Positions 39,569 to 48,269 of a stretch of 64,000 nt of DNA are shown one piece after another. The DNA is from Serratia grimesii NBRC 13537 (GTDB lineage Bacteria; Pseudomonadota; Gammaproteobacteria; Enterobacterales; Enterobacteriaceae). The position numbers and the translations under genes were made by a program. Below the pieces are notes generated by a model, which saw only the letters and a list, made by a program, of their open reading frames with translations, had not been told where the DNA came from and did not search any database. Location of the stretch: NCBI RefSeq assembly GCF_001590905.1, contig NZ_BCTT01000002.1, positions 235,597-299,596 of the forward strand. The letters are read 5' to 3'. Positions within the stretch are counted from its first letter, which is position 1; every line of letters begins with the position of its first letter.

Positions 39569-40060
39569 ATGGCAACGACGAAGAAAGCAGCGAAAAACCA
39601 TATCGGCCTGGACAGTAAACAATCGGCAAAGCTATCAGAAGCGTTAAATGCGCTACTGGCGAATTATCAGGTGCTGTATATGAACGTGCGCGGTTATCAC
39701 TGGAACATTTCAGGCCCGCACTTTTTTGAACTGCACGTCAAATTTGAAGAGACCTATAACGATCTGCTGACCAAAGTTGATGAACTGGCAGAACGTATTC
39801 TTACTCTGGGTTCACAACCGCGTCATGCTTTCAGCGATTATCTGAAAACTTCCGACATCAAGGAAGATACTAACGTCACTGATGATAAAGGCACGCTAAC
39901 AGGGTTGCTGCACGGTTATTCAGTGCTGTTGCAACAGCAACGCGAACTGCTGGCACTGGCCGCTGACGCAGGCGATGAAGGTACTGCCTCACTGATGAGC
40001 GACTACATCAAAGAGCAAGAAAAGCAGGTTTGGATGCTTAACGCTTATTTGGGTAAATAA
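39569..40060 (+). CDS. Dps-family ferritin-like protein
   Basis: The 163-residue protein has the Dps/ferritin four-helix pattern. Ferroxidase ligands are present at the spacing of other Dps proteins: His44 (RGYHWNI), His56 (FFELHVKF), Asp71 and Glu75 (LLTKVDELAERIL). A basic N-terminal tail (ATTKKAAKN) could bind DNA. It is not the standard E. coli Dps sequence but closer to the DpsA/MrgA-type branch. It would oxidise ferrous iron with peroxide and store ferric iron, protecting DNA. It is placed between the efflux gene and yciY, where E. coli has nothing of the kind. AGGAGAAG is 7 bases upstream. Confidence 0.9.
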   Translation: MATTKKAAKNHIGLDSKQSAKLSEALNALLANYQVLYMNVRGYHWNISGPHFFELHVKFEETYNDLLTKVDELAERILTLGSQPRHAFSDYLKTSDIKEDTNVTDDKGTLTGLLHGYSVLLQQQRELLALAADAGDEGTASLMSDYIKEQEKQVWMLNAYLGK

Positions 40061-40077
40061 CCCTTACTGCACTAAAC

Positions 40078-40103
40078 AAAACAGTCCCCTTAGGGACTGT
40101 TTT
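40078..40103. terminator. Terminator of the Dps-like gene
   Basis: AAAACAGTCCC (40078-40088) pairs with GGGACTGTTTT (40093-40103) around CTTA. It lies between the convergent Dps-like gene and yciY. Confidence 0.9.
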
Positions 40104-40106
40104 CGT

Positions 40107-40283
40107 TTACCACTCGTACGCCACCACAAACAGCAATGAACGCCGGTGCTGGTCATCCAGGCGTCGCCGCACCCGAATAATATGCCGATTACTGCACGAC
40201 TGGCGCTCCAACCAGCGATGCCTACGGCGCTGACTCTGCCGCAACATCCGCCAGCGGCCCACCTCGTTTCTACTGCGTCTCAT
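40107..40283 (-). CDS. yciY: Small basic protein YciY
   Basis: The minus strand encodes 58 residues from ATG 40283 to TAA at 40107. The start MRRSRNEVGRWRMLRQ and the following RRRHRWLERQS are strikingly like E. coli YciY (57 residues, MKRSRTEVGRWRMQRQ), including size, high arginine content and position next to clsA on the opposite strand. The C-terminus (RRSLLFVVAYEW) is also related. The function is unknown; the composition suggests nucleic acid binding or membrane association. The frame is short and overlaps a spurious longer plus-strand frame at 40146-40379. Confidence 0.85.
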   Translation of the reverse strand: MRRSRNEVGRWRMLRQSQRRRHRWLERQSCSNRHIIRVRRRLDDQHRRSLLFVVAYEW

Positions 40284-40535
40284 CGTTTCGTTACTCGTTC
40301 GTCAAATGCCAACGGCGGGCATTATAGCCCTTTCACCGCACGATCCAAGCCACAGTTCGCTGCTTTTCACCTTCTCTGAGCGGCATGATAACCGGGACAA
40401 AATGTTTTTTTATTTACAGCAAGTCCCTTAAGCCAATCATATTTTTGCAACATAAGCGCCGAGAAAAGGTTTCACCTTTACCATTCTGTGCGTACACTCA
40501 TCATTGGTGGTTTGCGAACGGGATTTTTCGCCTTT

Positions 40536-41996
40536 ATGACAACATTTTATACCGTAATCAGTTGGCTCATGGTATTTGGTTACTGGCTACTTATCGCCGG
40601 GGTGACGCTGCGTATCTTGATGAAACGCCGGGCAGTACCATCCGCGATGGCTTGGCTGCTGGTTATCTATATTCTGCCGCTGTTTGGTATCGTGGCTTAT
40701 TTATCTTTTGGTGAGTTGCATCTGGGTAAACGCCGCGCTGAACGCGCCAAGGCGATGTGGCCCTCGACCGCACGCTGGCTCAGCGAATTAAAAGAGAGCC
40801 AACGTATCTTCGCCACCGACTACAGTGAGGTCGCCAGACCTCTGTTCCAACTGTGCGATCGCCGCCAAGGTATTGACGGCGTGAAAGGCAACCAACTCCA
40901 ATTACTCACCACCACTGACTCAACGCTGAAAGCGTTAATCCGTGATATTGAACTTGCACGCCATAATATTGAGATGGTGTTTTATATCTGGCAGCCCGGC
41001 GGCTTGGTTGACCAGGTGGCCGAATCACTGATGGCTGCTGCACGCCGTGGTGTGCACTGCCGCCTGATGTTGGACTCTGCCGGTAGCCTGCAATTCTTCC
41101 GCAGCCCCTATCCTGGCATGATGCGCAATGCCGGTATCGAAGTGGTTGAAGCGCTCAAAGTTAACTTGTTCCGTGTATTCCTCCGTCGAATGGACTTACG
41201 TCAACACCGTAAAGTGGTGCTGATCGACAACTATATTGCCTACACCGGCAGTATGAATATGGTTGACCCACGTTACTTCAAACAGGACGCAGGTGTCGGC
41301 CAGTGGATCGATCTGATGGCGCGCATGGAAGGCCCGGTTGCCAGCACCATGGGCATCGTTTACGCCTGTGACTGGGAAATCGAAACCGGTAAGCGCATCC
41401 TGCCACCACCGCCGGACGTCAATATTATGCCGTTCGAACAGGAAAGCGGTCACACCATTCAGGTTATCGCCTCCGGCCCCGGCTTCCCGGAAGAAATGAT
41501 CCACCAAGCCCTGCTAACCGCGGTTTACTCAGCGCGTGAGCAGTTAATCATGACCACCCCCTATTTCGTACCAAGTGACGATCTGTTACATGCCATTTGC
41601 ACAGCCGCACTGCGTGGTGTTGAAGTCAGTATTATTGTCCCACGCGACAACGACTCAACCATGGTGCGCTGGGCAAGTCGCTCTTTCTTCTCAGAGCTTC
41701 TGGAAGCAGGCGTGCGTATTTATCAGTTTGAAGGCGGCCTGCTGCATACCAAAAGCGTACTGGTCGACGGCCAACTCAGCCTGGTCGGCACGGTGAATCT
41801 GGACATGCGCAGCCTATGGCTAAACTTTGAAATCACATTGGTGATCGACGACGACGGTTTCGGCAGCGATTTAGCCTGTGTGCAAGATGACTATATTGCC
41901 CGCTCGCAGTTGTTGAACGCCAAAGAGTGGCAGAAACGGCCGTTCTGGCATCGTATTGTTGAGCGCCTGTTCTACTTTTTCAGCCCGCTGCTGTAA
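40536..41996 (+). CDS. clsA: Cardiolipin synthase A
   Basis: The 486-residue enzyme condenses two phosphatidylglycerols to cardiolipin at the inner membrane. Two N-terminal membrane helices (about 1-60) precede two phospholipase-D domains with the HKD motifs [18 protein letters not shown] (near residue 224) and [18 protein letters not shown] (near 404). The start at 40536 ([11 protein letters not shown]) gives the E. coli length; an upstream GTG at 40488 would add 16 residues. It is divergent from yciY. Confidence 0.95.
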   Translation: MTTFYTVISWLMVFGYWLLIAGVTLRILMKRRAVPSAMAWLLVIYILPLFGIVAYLSFGELHLGKRRAERAKAMWPSTARWLSELKESQRIFATDYSEVARPLFQLCDRRQGIDGVKGNQLQLLTTTDSTLKALIRDIELARHNIEMVFYIWQPGGLVDQVAESLMAAARRGVHCRLMLDSAGSLQFFRSPYPGMMRNAGIEVVEALKVNLFRVFLRRMDLRQHRKVVLIDNYIAYTGSMNMVDPRYFKQDAGVGQWIDLMARMEGPVASTMGIVYACDWEIETGKRILPPPPDVNIMPFEQESGHTIQVIASGPGFPEEMIHQALLTAVYSAREQLIMTTPYFVPSDDLLHAICTAALRGVEVSIIVPRDNDSTMVRWASRSFFSELLEAGVRIYQFEGGLLHTKSVLVDGQLSLVGTVNLDMRSLWLNFEITLVIDDDGFGSDLACVQDDYIARSQLLNAKEWQKRPFWHRIVERLFYFFSPLL

Positions 41997-42016
41997 ATGC
42001 CGTAGCGGCCATGCTT

Positions 42017-42112
42017 TATACCCTTACCGTAGATGGCAGCATACAGCACCGCCACCTATCTGAGGATGAATGAGCTGGTCGCCTAGCTACAACTTGAAAT
42101 TCATAGGGTATA
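42017..42112. repeat. Imperfect terminal-inverted-repeat element, copy 3 (MITE-like)
   Basis: The right end CAACTTGAAATTCATAGGGT with following ATA, read in reverse complement, is TATACCCTATGAATTTCAAG and matches the left end of copy 1; the left end TATACCCTTACCGTAGATGG is more diverged. The 96-base unit lies between clsA and yciU, ending 32 bases before yciU. It has no coding capacity. Confidence 0.5.
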
Positions 42113-42143
42113 ATGAGGAATCATTTGTTATCAGGATTTAATT

Positions 42144-42467
42144 ATGGATTTGAATAACCGCCTTACTGAAGACGAAACGCTGGAACAGGCTTACGACATC
42201 TTTTTGGAGTTGGCTGGCGACAATCTGGATCCGGCGGATATTCTGCTGTTCAACTTACAGTTTGAGGAGCGCGGTGGCGCAGAGCTGTATGATCCGGCAG
42301 AAGACTGGTCAGAACATGTAGATTTTGATCTGAATCCGGACTTCTTTGCCGAAGTCGTGATTGGCCTGGCGGATAGCGACGGTGAACCGATCAACGACGT
42401 CTTTGCCCGCGTCTTGCTCTGCCGTGAGAAAGACCACAAGCTCTGCCACATTCTGTGGAAAGAGTGA
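42144..42467 (+). CDS. yciU: Double-stranded-DNA mimic protein YciU
   Basis: The 107-residue, strongly acidic protein belongs to DUF440 (YciU/HI1450). The clustered Asp/Glu in [32 protein letters not shown] and in [28 protein letters not shown] mimic DNA charge. The Haemophilus homologue has been proposed to bind the HU protein. It is conserved in position between clsA and oppF. A rho-independent terminator follows. Confidence 0.93.
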   Translation: MDLNNRLTEDETLEQAYDIFLELAGDNLDPADILLFNLQFEERGGAELYDPAEDWSEHVDFDLNPDFFAEVVIGLADSDGEPINDVFARVLLCREKDHKLCHILWKE

Positions 42468-42482
42468 GTTGCCATCCGGCAT

Positions 42483-42512
42483 AAAAAACCCGCCCATTTG
42501 GCGGGTTTTTTA
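42483..42512. terminator. Terminator between yciU and oppF
   Basis: CCCGCC (42489-42494) pairs with GGCGGG (42100 offset, 42500-42505) around CATTT, extended by A6/T6, so both converging units can end here. Confidence 0.92.
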
Positions 42513-42528
42513 TTGGCAAAGGTACCGC

Positions 42529-43530
42529 TTACAGTGGATCAACCTTGAGACATGACACCGCATGGCGGAAGCTGCCTTCCAGCAGCGGGCGCGTCTTGGC
42601 GCATTCCGGTCCGGCAATCGGACAACGAGTGCGGAACACACAGCCGGATGGCGGGTTAATGGGTGAAGGCAGTTCCCCTTCCAACAACTGGATCTGTTTC
42701 TCCTTCTCCTTGTCCGGATCCGGGATCGGCACCGCCGACATCAACGCTTTGGTATAAGGGTGCTGCGGGTTATGGTACACCTCGTCATAAGTGCCCAGCT
42801 CCACGGCATGGCCCAGATACATTACCAACACGCGGTCAGAGATGTGTTTTACAACCGCCAGATCATGAGCGATAAAGATCAGCGATAGGCCCATTTCACG
42901 CTGCAGTTGCTGCAACAAGTTGACCACCTGCGCCTGAATCGACACGTCCAGCGCCGAAACCGGTTCATCGCAGATCACCAACTTAGGTTCGAGGATCAAG
43001 GCACGTGCAATACCGATACGCTGACACTGTCCTCCAGAGAACTCATGCGGGTAGCGGTTGATCAGGTTAGGCAGCAGGCCCACCTTCAGCATCATCGCTT
43101 TAACCTTGTCCTTCACTTCCTGGCGCGGCATTTTCGGATAATAAGTACGCAGAGGTTCAGCGATAATTTCACCGATCGTCATGCGCGGGTTCAGCGACGC
43201 CAGAGGATCCTGGAAGATCATCTGAATATCACTACGGGTTTTCCGCCAGTCCATATCGCTCATGCCGAGCAGATCTTTACCTAACCAAGCAACACGCCCG
43301 CTAGTGGCTTTTACCAGGCCGATAATGGCGCGGGCAAAGGTTGACTTGCCACAACCCGATTCACCCACCACGCCCAGAGTTTCCCCTTCAAACAGACGCA
43401 GCGTTACGCCATCAACCGCCTTTAGCGTTTTCGGCGGCTGCCAGAACCACTGTTTGTCATCATGAATGTCGAAATGCACTTTCAAATCGGCCACTTCGAG
43501 CAACACTTTTTTGTCGGTTACCGTACTCAT
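42529..43530 (-). CDS. oppF: Oligopeptide ABC transporter ATP-binding protein OppF
   Basis: The 333-residue ATPase has Walker A GESGCGKST near residue 57, ABC signature FSGGQCQRIGIARAL near 165 and Walker B VICDEPVSALD near 185, plus the C-terminal oligopeptide-transport extension with cysteines (SGCVFRTRCPIAGPECA). It pairs with OppD to power import. It overlaps the oppD stop by four bases (ATGA). Last gene of the opp operon. Confidence 0.97.
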   Translation of the reverse strand: MSTVTDKKVLLEVADLKVHFDIHDDKQWFWQPPKTLKAVDGVTLRLFEGETLGVVGESGCGKSTFARAIIGLVKATSGRVAWLGKDLLGMSDMDWRKTRSDIQMIFQDPLASLNPRMTIGEIIAEPLRTYYPKMPRQEVKDKVKAMMLKVGLLPNLINRYPHEFSGGQCQRIGIARALILEPKLVICDEPVSALDVSIQAQVVNLLQQLQREMGLSLIFIAHDLAVVKHISDRVLVMYLGHAVELGTYDEVYHNPQHPYTKALMSAVPIPDPDKEKEKQIQLLEGELPSPINPPSGCVFRTRCPIAGPECAKTRPLLEGSFRHAVSCLKVDPL

Positions 43531-44543
43531 ACCAACGCCTCCACCGGTTTAAAGCAGGCACGCAAGCGCCCTTCACCAAACTGCTCCAATGGCGGAGCAC
43601 TCGAACATTGCGGCATCGCGTACGCACAACGTGGCTGGAACGGGCAGCCTTTCGGCAGACGCAGCAGATTCGGCGGGTTACCTGGAATGGTCATCAGTGC
43701 CTCGCCTTCGGCGTCCAGACGCGGTACTGCATTCAGCAAGCCGATAGAGTACGGATGGCTCGGATGATAGAACACATCACGTGCACTGCCATATTCCATG
43801 GTCCGACCGGCGTACATCACCAGCACTTTATTACAAATGCCGGCCACAACGCCCAGGTCGTGGGTAATCATAATGATGGCAGTGTTGAACTCGCGCTTAA
43901 GCTCGTTCAGCAGCGTCATGATCTGCGCTTGTACAGTCACGTCCAGCGCGGTAGTCGGTTCATCGGCGATGAGCAATTTCGGCCGGCACAGCAACGCCAT
44001 CGCGATCATGACACGCTGACGCATGCCGCCGGAAAACTCATGCGGGTACATACGCATACGCTTACGTGCTTCCGGCATTTTAACCGCGTCCAGCATGCGG
44101 ACAGACTCTTCAAATGCTTCGCTTTTGCCCATTTTCTTGTGCTGCATTAGCACTTCCATCAACTGCTCACCCACACGCATATAAGGGTTGAGAGAAGTCA
44201 TTGGGTCCTGGAAGATCATCGAAATCTCTTCCGCACGCAGCTTATTGAGCTGTTTTTCCTCCAGATTGAGGATTTCCCGGCCATTAAATTTGGCCGAACC
44301 ACCGATGCGCCCGTTGCTGGCCAGAAGCCCCATCAGCGCGAAGGCCGTCTGGGATTTACCTGAGCCAGACTCCCCCACGATACCGAGTGTTTCGCCGGCA
44401 CGCAGATCAAAATTCAGATCGTTTACGGCTGTCACATCACCGTCCGGGGTACCGAAGGTCACGCGCAGATCTTTTACATCCAACAACAACGACGACTTAA
44501 CGGCGGTGTTGGTTTGCAATTGTGGATTTTCAATGGTGCTCAT
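43527..44543 (-). CDS. oppD: Oligopeptide ABC transporter ATP-binding protein OppD
   Basis: The 338-residue ATPase has Walker A GESGSGKSQ near residue 57, signature FSGGMRQRVMIAMALLC and Walker B LLIADEPTTALD. The C-terminal extension GCPFQPRCAYAMPQC is typical of Opp/Dpp ATPases. It forms the heterodimer with OppF. oppC lies 11 bases upstream and oppF overlaps its stop. Confidence 0.97.
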   Translation of the reverse strand: MSTIENPQLQTNTAVKSSLLLDVKDLRVTFGTPDGDVTAVNDLNFDLRAGETLGIVGESGSGKSQTAFALMGLLASNGRIGGSAKFNGREILNLEEKQLNKLRAEEISMIFQDPMTSLNPYMRVGEQLMEVLMQHKKMGKSEAFEESVRMLDAVKMPEARKRMRMYPHEFSGGMRQRVMIAMALLCRPKLLIADEPTTALDVTVQAQIMTLLNELKREFNTAIIMITHDLGVVAGICNKVLVMYAGRTMEYGSARDVFYHPSHPYSIGLLNAVPRLDAEGEALMTIPGNPPNLLRLPKGCPFQPRCAYAMPQCSSAPPLEQFGEGRLRACFKPVEALV

Positions 44544-44554
44544 GATTGCACTCC

Positions 44555-45463
44555 TTAACGATCTTTCGGGTCGAGGGCGTCACGCAAGCCATCGCCGATA
44601 AAGTTGAAACAGAACAGAGTGACAACCAGGAAACCCGCCGGGAACAGCAGCAACCACGGTGAAACTTCCATCGAGTTAGCGCCATCGCTGAGCAATGCCC
44701 CCCAACTGCTTAAAGGTTCCTGAGTACCCAGCCCCAGGAAGCTAAGGAAGGATTCAAACAAGATCATGCTAGGCACCAGCAAGGATGCGTAGACCACCAC
44801 GACACCAAGTACGTTCGGCACGATATGGCGCAACACGATATTGCGGCTCGAAACCCCACACACCAACGCCGCTTCGATAAATTCTTTACGTTTCAGACTC
44901 AGAGTCTGTCCACGCACGATACGCGCCATATCCAGCCACGACACCATGCCAATCGCCACAAAGATCAGCAGGATATTTTGACCGAAGAAGGTCACCAACA
45001 GGATCACGAAGAACATGAATGGGAAGGAGTTGAGGATCTCCAGCAAACGCATCATGACCGAGTCAATTTTACCGCCCAGATAACCGGACATTGCGCCGTA
45101 CAGTGTTCCAACAATCACCGCCACCAGCGCAGCCGATACACCAACCATTAATGAGATACGCCCACCAATCGCCACGCGCACCAACAAATCACGACCGGAT
45201 GAGTCTGTACCAAAGTAGTGCCCCGATTCAAAGCTTGGTGCGGCCGACATCATCGCCCAGTCAGTATCGTCATAGGCAAACTGTGATAACCACGGAGCCA
45301 CTATGACAAACAGGGTGATCAGCGCCAACACAAACAGGCTGCTCACCGCTGCGCGGTTATGCACAAAGCGGCGGCGGGCATCCTGCCACAGGCTGCGCCC
45401 TTCCACTTCGAGCTTTTCGCTGAAGTTCTCCAGAGCCTCGCTGTTCTTTTTCGTCAACATCAT
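44555..45463 (-). CDS. oppC: Oligopeptide ABC transporter permease OppC
   Basis: The 302-residue inner-membrane permease has six membrane segments. It starts MMLTKKNSEALENFSEKLEVEGRSLWQDARRRF like E. coli OppC. The EAA loop is EFIEAALVCGVSSRNIVLRHIVPNV. It forms the channel with OppB. oppB is 14 bases upstream in the operon. Confidence 0.97.
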   Translation of the reverse strand: MMLTKKNSEALENFSEKLEVEGRSLWQDARRRFVHNRAAVSSLFVLALITLFVIVAPWLSQFAYDDTDWAMMSAAPSFESGHYFGTDSSGRDLLVRVAIGGRISLMVGVSAALVAVIVGTLYGAMSGYLGGKIDSVMMRLLEILNSFPFMFFVILLVTFFGQNILLIFVAIGMVSWLDMARIVRGQTLSLKRKEFIEAALVCGVSSRNIVLRHIVPNVLGVVVVYASLLVPSMILFESFLSFLGLGTQEPLSSWGALLSDGANSMEVSPWLLLFPAGFLVVTLFCFNFIGDGLRDALDPKDR

Positions 45464-45477
45464 TTGCGTGCTCCAGC

Positions 45478-46398
45478 TTAATAACGAATTTTTGGATCGA
45501 TAACGGCATACAGCACATCAACGATCGCGTTAAACAGAATGGTCAGGCCACCCACCAGAATGGTCAGGCTCAATACCAGAGAGTAGTCACGGTTCAACGC
45601 GCCGTTAACAAACAACTGGCCGATACCAGGCAGACCGTAGATAGTTTCGATCACCATCGAGCCGGTGATAATGCCGACAAATGCCGGGCCCATATAAGAA
45701 AGCACCGGTAATAACGCGGGTTTCAACGCATGGCGCAAAATAATGCGGCGCATCGGCAACCCTTTGGCGCGAGCAGTACGGATGAAGTTTGAATGCAGCA
45801 CTTCTATCATCGAACCACGCGTGATACGGGCGATACTGGCAATATAGGCCAGTGACAACGCCACCATTGGCAAGATGATAAATTTCGGCGCACCGCCGTT
45901 CCAACCGCCACCTGGCAGCCATTTCAGCGTGATGGCGAAAATCAGTACCAATAACGGCGCCACCACGAAACTGGGTATCACCACCCCGGTCATGGCAAAG
46001 CCCATCACCGTATAGTCCCATTTAGTATTTTGATTCAACGCGGCAATGACGCCGGCACTTACCCCCAGGACCACCGCCAGCAAAAATGCGGCAAGACCCA
46101 ATTTGGCAGATACCGGGAAAGAAGCAGCCACGAGGTCATTTACCGAATAATCCTTGTATTTGAATGATGGCCCGAAGTCCCCCTTCGACAGCTGAACCAA
46201 ATAATGGCCATACTGCTTCCAGATCGGATCGTTCAAATGATATTTGGCCTCGATATTGGCCATCACTTCTGGCGGCAACGCGCGTTCGCCGGTAAATGGA
46301 CTACCGGGTGCCAGACGCATCATAAAGAATGAAATGGTAATAAGGATAAATAGTGTCGGGATCGCTTCTAACAAGCGACGAAATATAAATTTAAGCAT
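45478..46398 (-). CDS. oppB: Oligopeptide ABC transporter permease OppB
   Basis: The 306-residue permease (six segments) begins MLKFIFRRLLEAIPTLFILITISFFMMRLAPGSPF, the BPD_transp_1 N-terminal motif, and has the EAA loop NFIRTARAKGLPMRRIILRHALKPALLPV. It follows the canonical oppA by 83 bases, which hold a strong hairpin. Confidence 0.97.
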   Translation of the reverse strand: MLKFIFRRLLEAIPTLFILITISFFMMRLAPGSPFTGERALPPEVMANIEAKYHLNDPIWKQYGHYLVQLSKGDFGPSFKYKDYSVNDLVAASFPVSAKLGLAAFLLAVVLGVSAGVIAALNQNTKWDYTVMGFAMTGVVIPSFVVAPLLVLIFAITLKWLPGGGWNGGAPKFIILPMVALSLAYIASIARITRGSMIEVLHSNFIRTARAKGLPMRRIILRHALKPALLPVLSYMGPAFVGIITGSMVIETIYGLPGIGQLFVNGALNRDYSLVLSLTILVGGLTILFNAIVDVLYAVIDPKIRY

Positions 46399-46448
46399 TG
46401 CCCTAACCCTGTGCTGCAGCCTGATAACGGCTTATTATTCTCAACATA

Positions 46449-46472
46449 TACCGGCGGCTTTCACCGCCGGTA
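46449..46472 (-). terminator. Intercistronic hairpin between oppA and oppB
   Basis: TACCGGCGG (46449-46457) pairs perfectly with CCGCCGGTA (46464-46472). There is no U-tract. It lies 10 bases after the oppA stop, so it is likely to protect the oppA mRNA end and reduce readthrough, giving more binding protein than permease, as commonly seen in ABC importers. Confidence 0.65.
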
Positions 46473-46481
46473 CTTACCGTA

Positions 46482-48119
46482 TCAATGCTTGATGATGTAC
46501 AGGTTTTTGTCGTACACGTTATCAAGTGGGTCTTTACCGGTATAACCCCCAACATAAGGTTTCACCAGACGGGCATTCACATAGTAATACACCGGCACAA
46601 TCGCTGAGTCTTTATCCAACTGAACTTCAGCTTTTTGGTACAGTTCTGCACGTTCTTCTTTAGTTTTCGCTGTCAGCACGTTCGCCATCAGCTTGTCGAA
46701 CTCCGCGCTCTTATAGTGCGGGGTGTTACTGCTGCTGTCAGACAACATCATGTTCAGGAACGAACTTGGTTCGTTGTAGTCAGCACACCAGCCAGCACGC
46801 GCGACATCATAGGTACCCTGATGGCGAGTATCCAGGAAGGTTTTCCACTCCTGATTCACCAGTTTCACATCTACACCCAGATTTTTCTTCCAGATAGATG
46901 CAGCTGCAATCGCCAACTTTTTGTGCAGATCAGAGGTGTTATACAGCAGAGAGAACGTCAGTGGTTTGTCTGGGCCGTAACCCGCTTCAGCCAACAGCTT
47001 TTTCGCAACTTCGTTACGTTTTTCCTGCGTCCAACCGAACCACTCCGGTGGCATCAATTTAGCGCCATCAGTGTAAGGTGGTGTGAAGCTGTAAGCTGGC
47101 AGGTCACCCTGGTTTTTCACTTTATTGGTGATAATGTCGCGATCCAGACCCAACTTCAGTGCTTCACGTACACGTTGATCGGTAAACGGCGCTTTCTGGT
47201 TGTTAATTTCATAATAATAAGTACACAGGTACGGATCGACGTGAACTTCTTTCGGGATCTCTTTCTTCAATTTCTGGAACAGTTCAATCGGCATGTTGTT
47301 ATAGGTCATGTCGATTTCGCCAGTGCGGTAGCGGTTCACATCGGTAACTTCCGATGAAATAGGCAGGAACGTGACTTTATTAATGATGGTTTTCGCGTTA
47401 TCCCAATATTCCGGGTTACGTTCCAGGACGATACGTTCGTTAACAATCCAATCTTTTAATTTATAAGCGCCATTGCTGACGTAGTTTTGTGGCAGGGTCC
47501 ACTTCTCACCAAACTTCTCGACTGCCTCTTTAAACACTGGCTTCATCGCATAGTGTGGGGTCATTTCAACCAAGTAAGGCACCGGCTCGGTCAGGGTGAC
47601 CTGGAAGGTGTGATCGTCGATAGCTTTTACGCCCAGCGTTGATTTATCTTTCTTGCCGGCGATGATGTCATCCACGTTTTCTACGTGAGCATATTGCAGA
47701 TAGCTGGCATAAGGGGAAGCCGTTTTCGGATCAACAACGCGCTGCCAGCTATACACGAAATCTTGTGCCGTTACCGGCTTGCCATTCGACCATTTTGCGT
47801 CTTTACGCAGATGGAAGGTCCACACTTTAAAATCTTTGTTATCCCAGCTTTCCGCTACACCTGGAACGATAGAACCATCTGGACCGTTGTTGGCCAAACC
47901 TTCCATCAGGTCACGCGTTACGTTGTTTTCTGGTACGCCTTCAATTTTGTGCGGATCCAGGGACTGTACTTCCGAGCCATTGTTTTTAACGATTTCTTGC
48001 TTGTCCGCCAGTTGCACGCCCGCTGGCACAACGGCCGCAAAAGCACTTCCGGTTGCTGTGATGCCCAGAGCGGCAATGATGCCGACTGCAAGGATGGTTT
48101 TTTTCGTGATGTTGGTCAT
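46482..48119 (-). CDS. oppA: Periplasmic oligopeptide-binding protein OppA
   Basis: The 545-residue SBP_bac_5 protein is the orthologue of E. coli OppA. A signal peptide of about 28 residues (MTNITKKTILAVGIIAALGI...) precedes VVPAGVQLADKQEIVKNNGSEVQSLDPHKIEG. The peptide-binding features include YLCTYYYEINNQKAPFTDQRVREALKLGLDRDII and RAGWCADYNEPSSFLNMML, with a cysteine pair. It delivers peptides of 2-5 residues to OppBC. It is 150 bases downstream of a paralogue on the same strand. Confidence 0.97.
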   Translation of the reverse strand: MTNITKKTILAVGIIAALGITATGSAFAAVVPAGVQLADKQEIVKNNGSEVQSLDPHKIEGVPENNVTRDLMEGLANNGPDGSIVPGVAESWDNKDFKVWTFHLRKDAKWSNGKPVTAQDFVYSWQRVVDPKTASPYASYLQYAHVENVDDIIAGKKDKSTLGVKAIDDHTFQVTLTEPVPYLVEMTPHYAMKPVFKEAVEKFGEKWTLPQNYVSNGAYKLKDWIVNERIVLERNPEYWDNAKTIINKVTFLPISSEVTDVNRYRTGEIDMTYNNMPIELFQKLKKEIPKEVHVDPYLCTYYYEINNQKAPFTDQRVREALKLGLDRDIITNKVKNQGDLPAYSFTPPYTDGAKLMPPEWFGWTQEKRNEVAKKLLAEAGYGPDKPLTFSLLYNTSDLHKKLAIAAASIWKKNLGVDVKLVNQEWKTFLDTRHQGTYDVARAGWCADYNEPSSFLNMMLSDSSSNTPHYKSAEFDKLMANVLTAKTKEERAELYQKAEVQLDKDSAIVPVYYYVNARLVKPYVGGYTGKDPLDNVYDKNLYIIKH

Positions 48120-48269
48120 GTGTATACTCCAGTTTTTATTATCACAGGCTCGTCGTGGAGCCTGCGTTGCCCGTGAGCGGACCTTGTTAAACCGACTGCC
48201 GAGGAACGAATACGGCAGTTGGCCTTCCCTGTATTACTCACCCTTGTTAGCGTGACGTAATACCCCTCG

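Noticed and set aside
46635..47357. 240-codon open frame on the plus strand
   Set aside because: Antisense shadow of oppA; composition (many Phe, His, Ile, Arg) is typical of reversed coding DNA.
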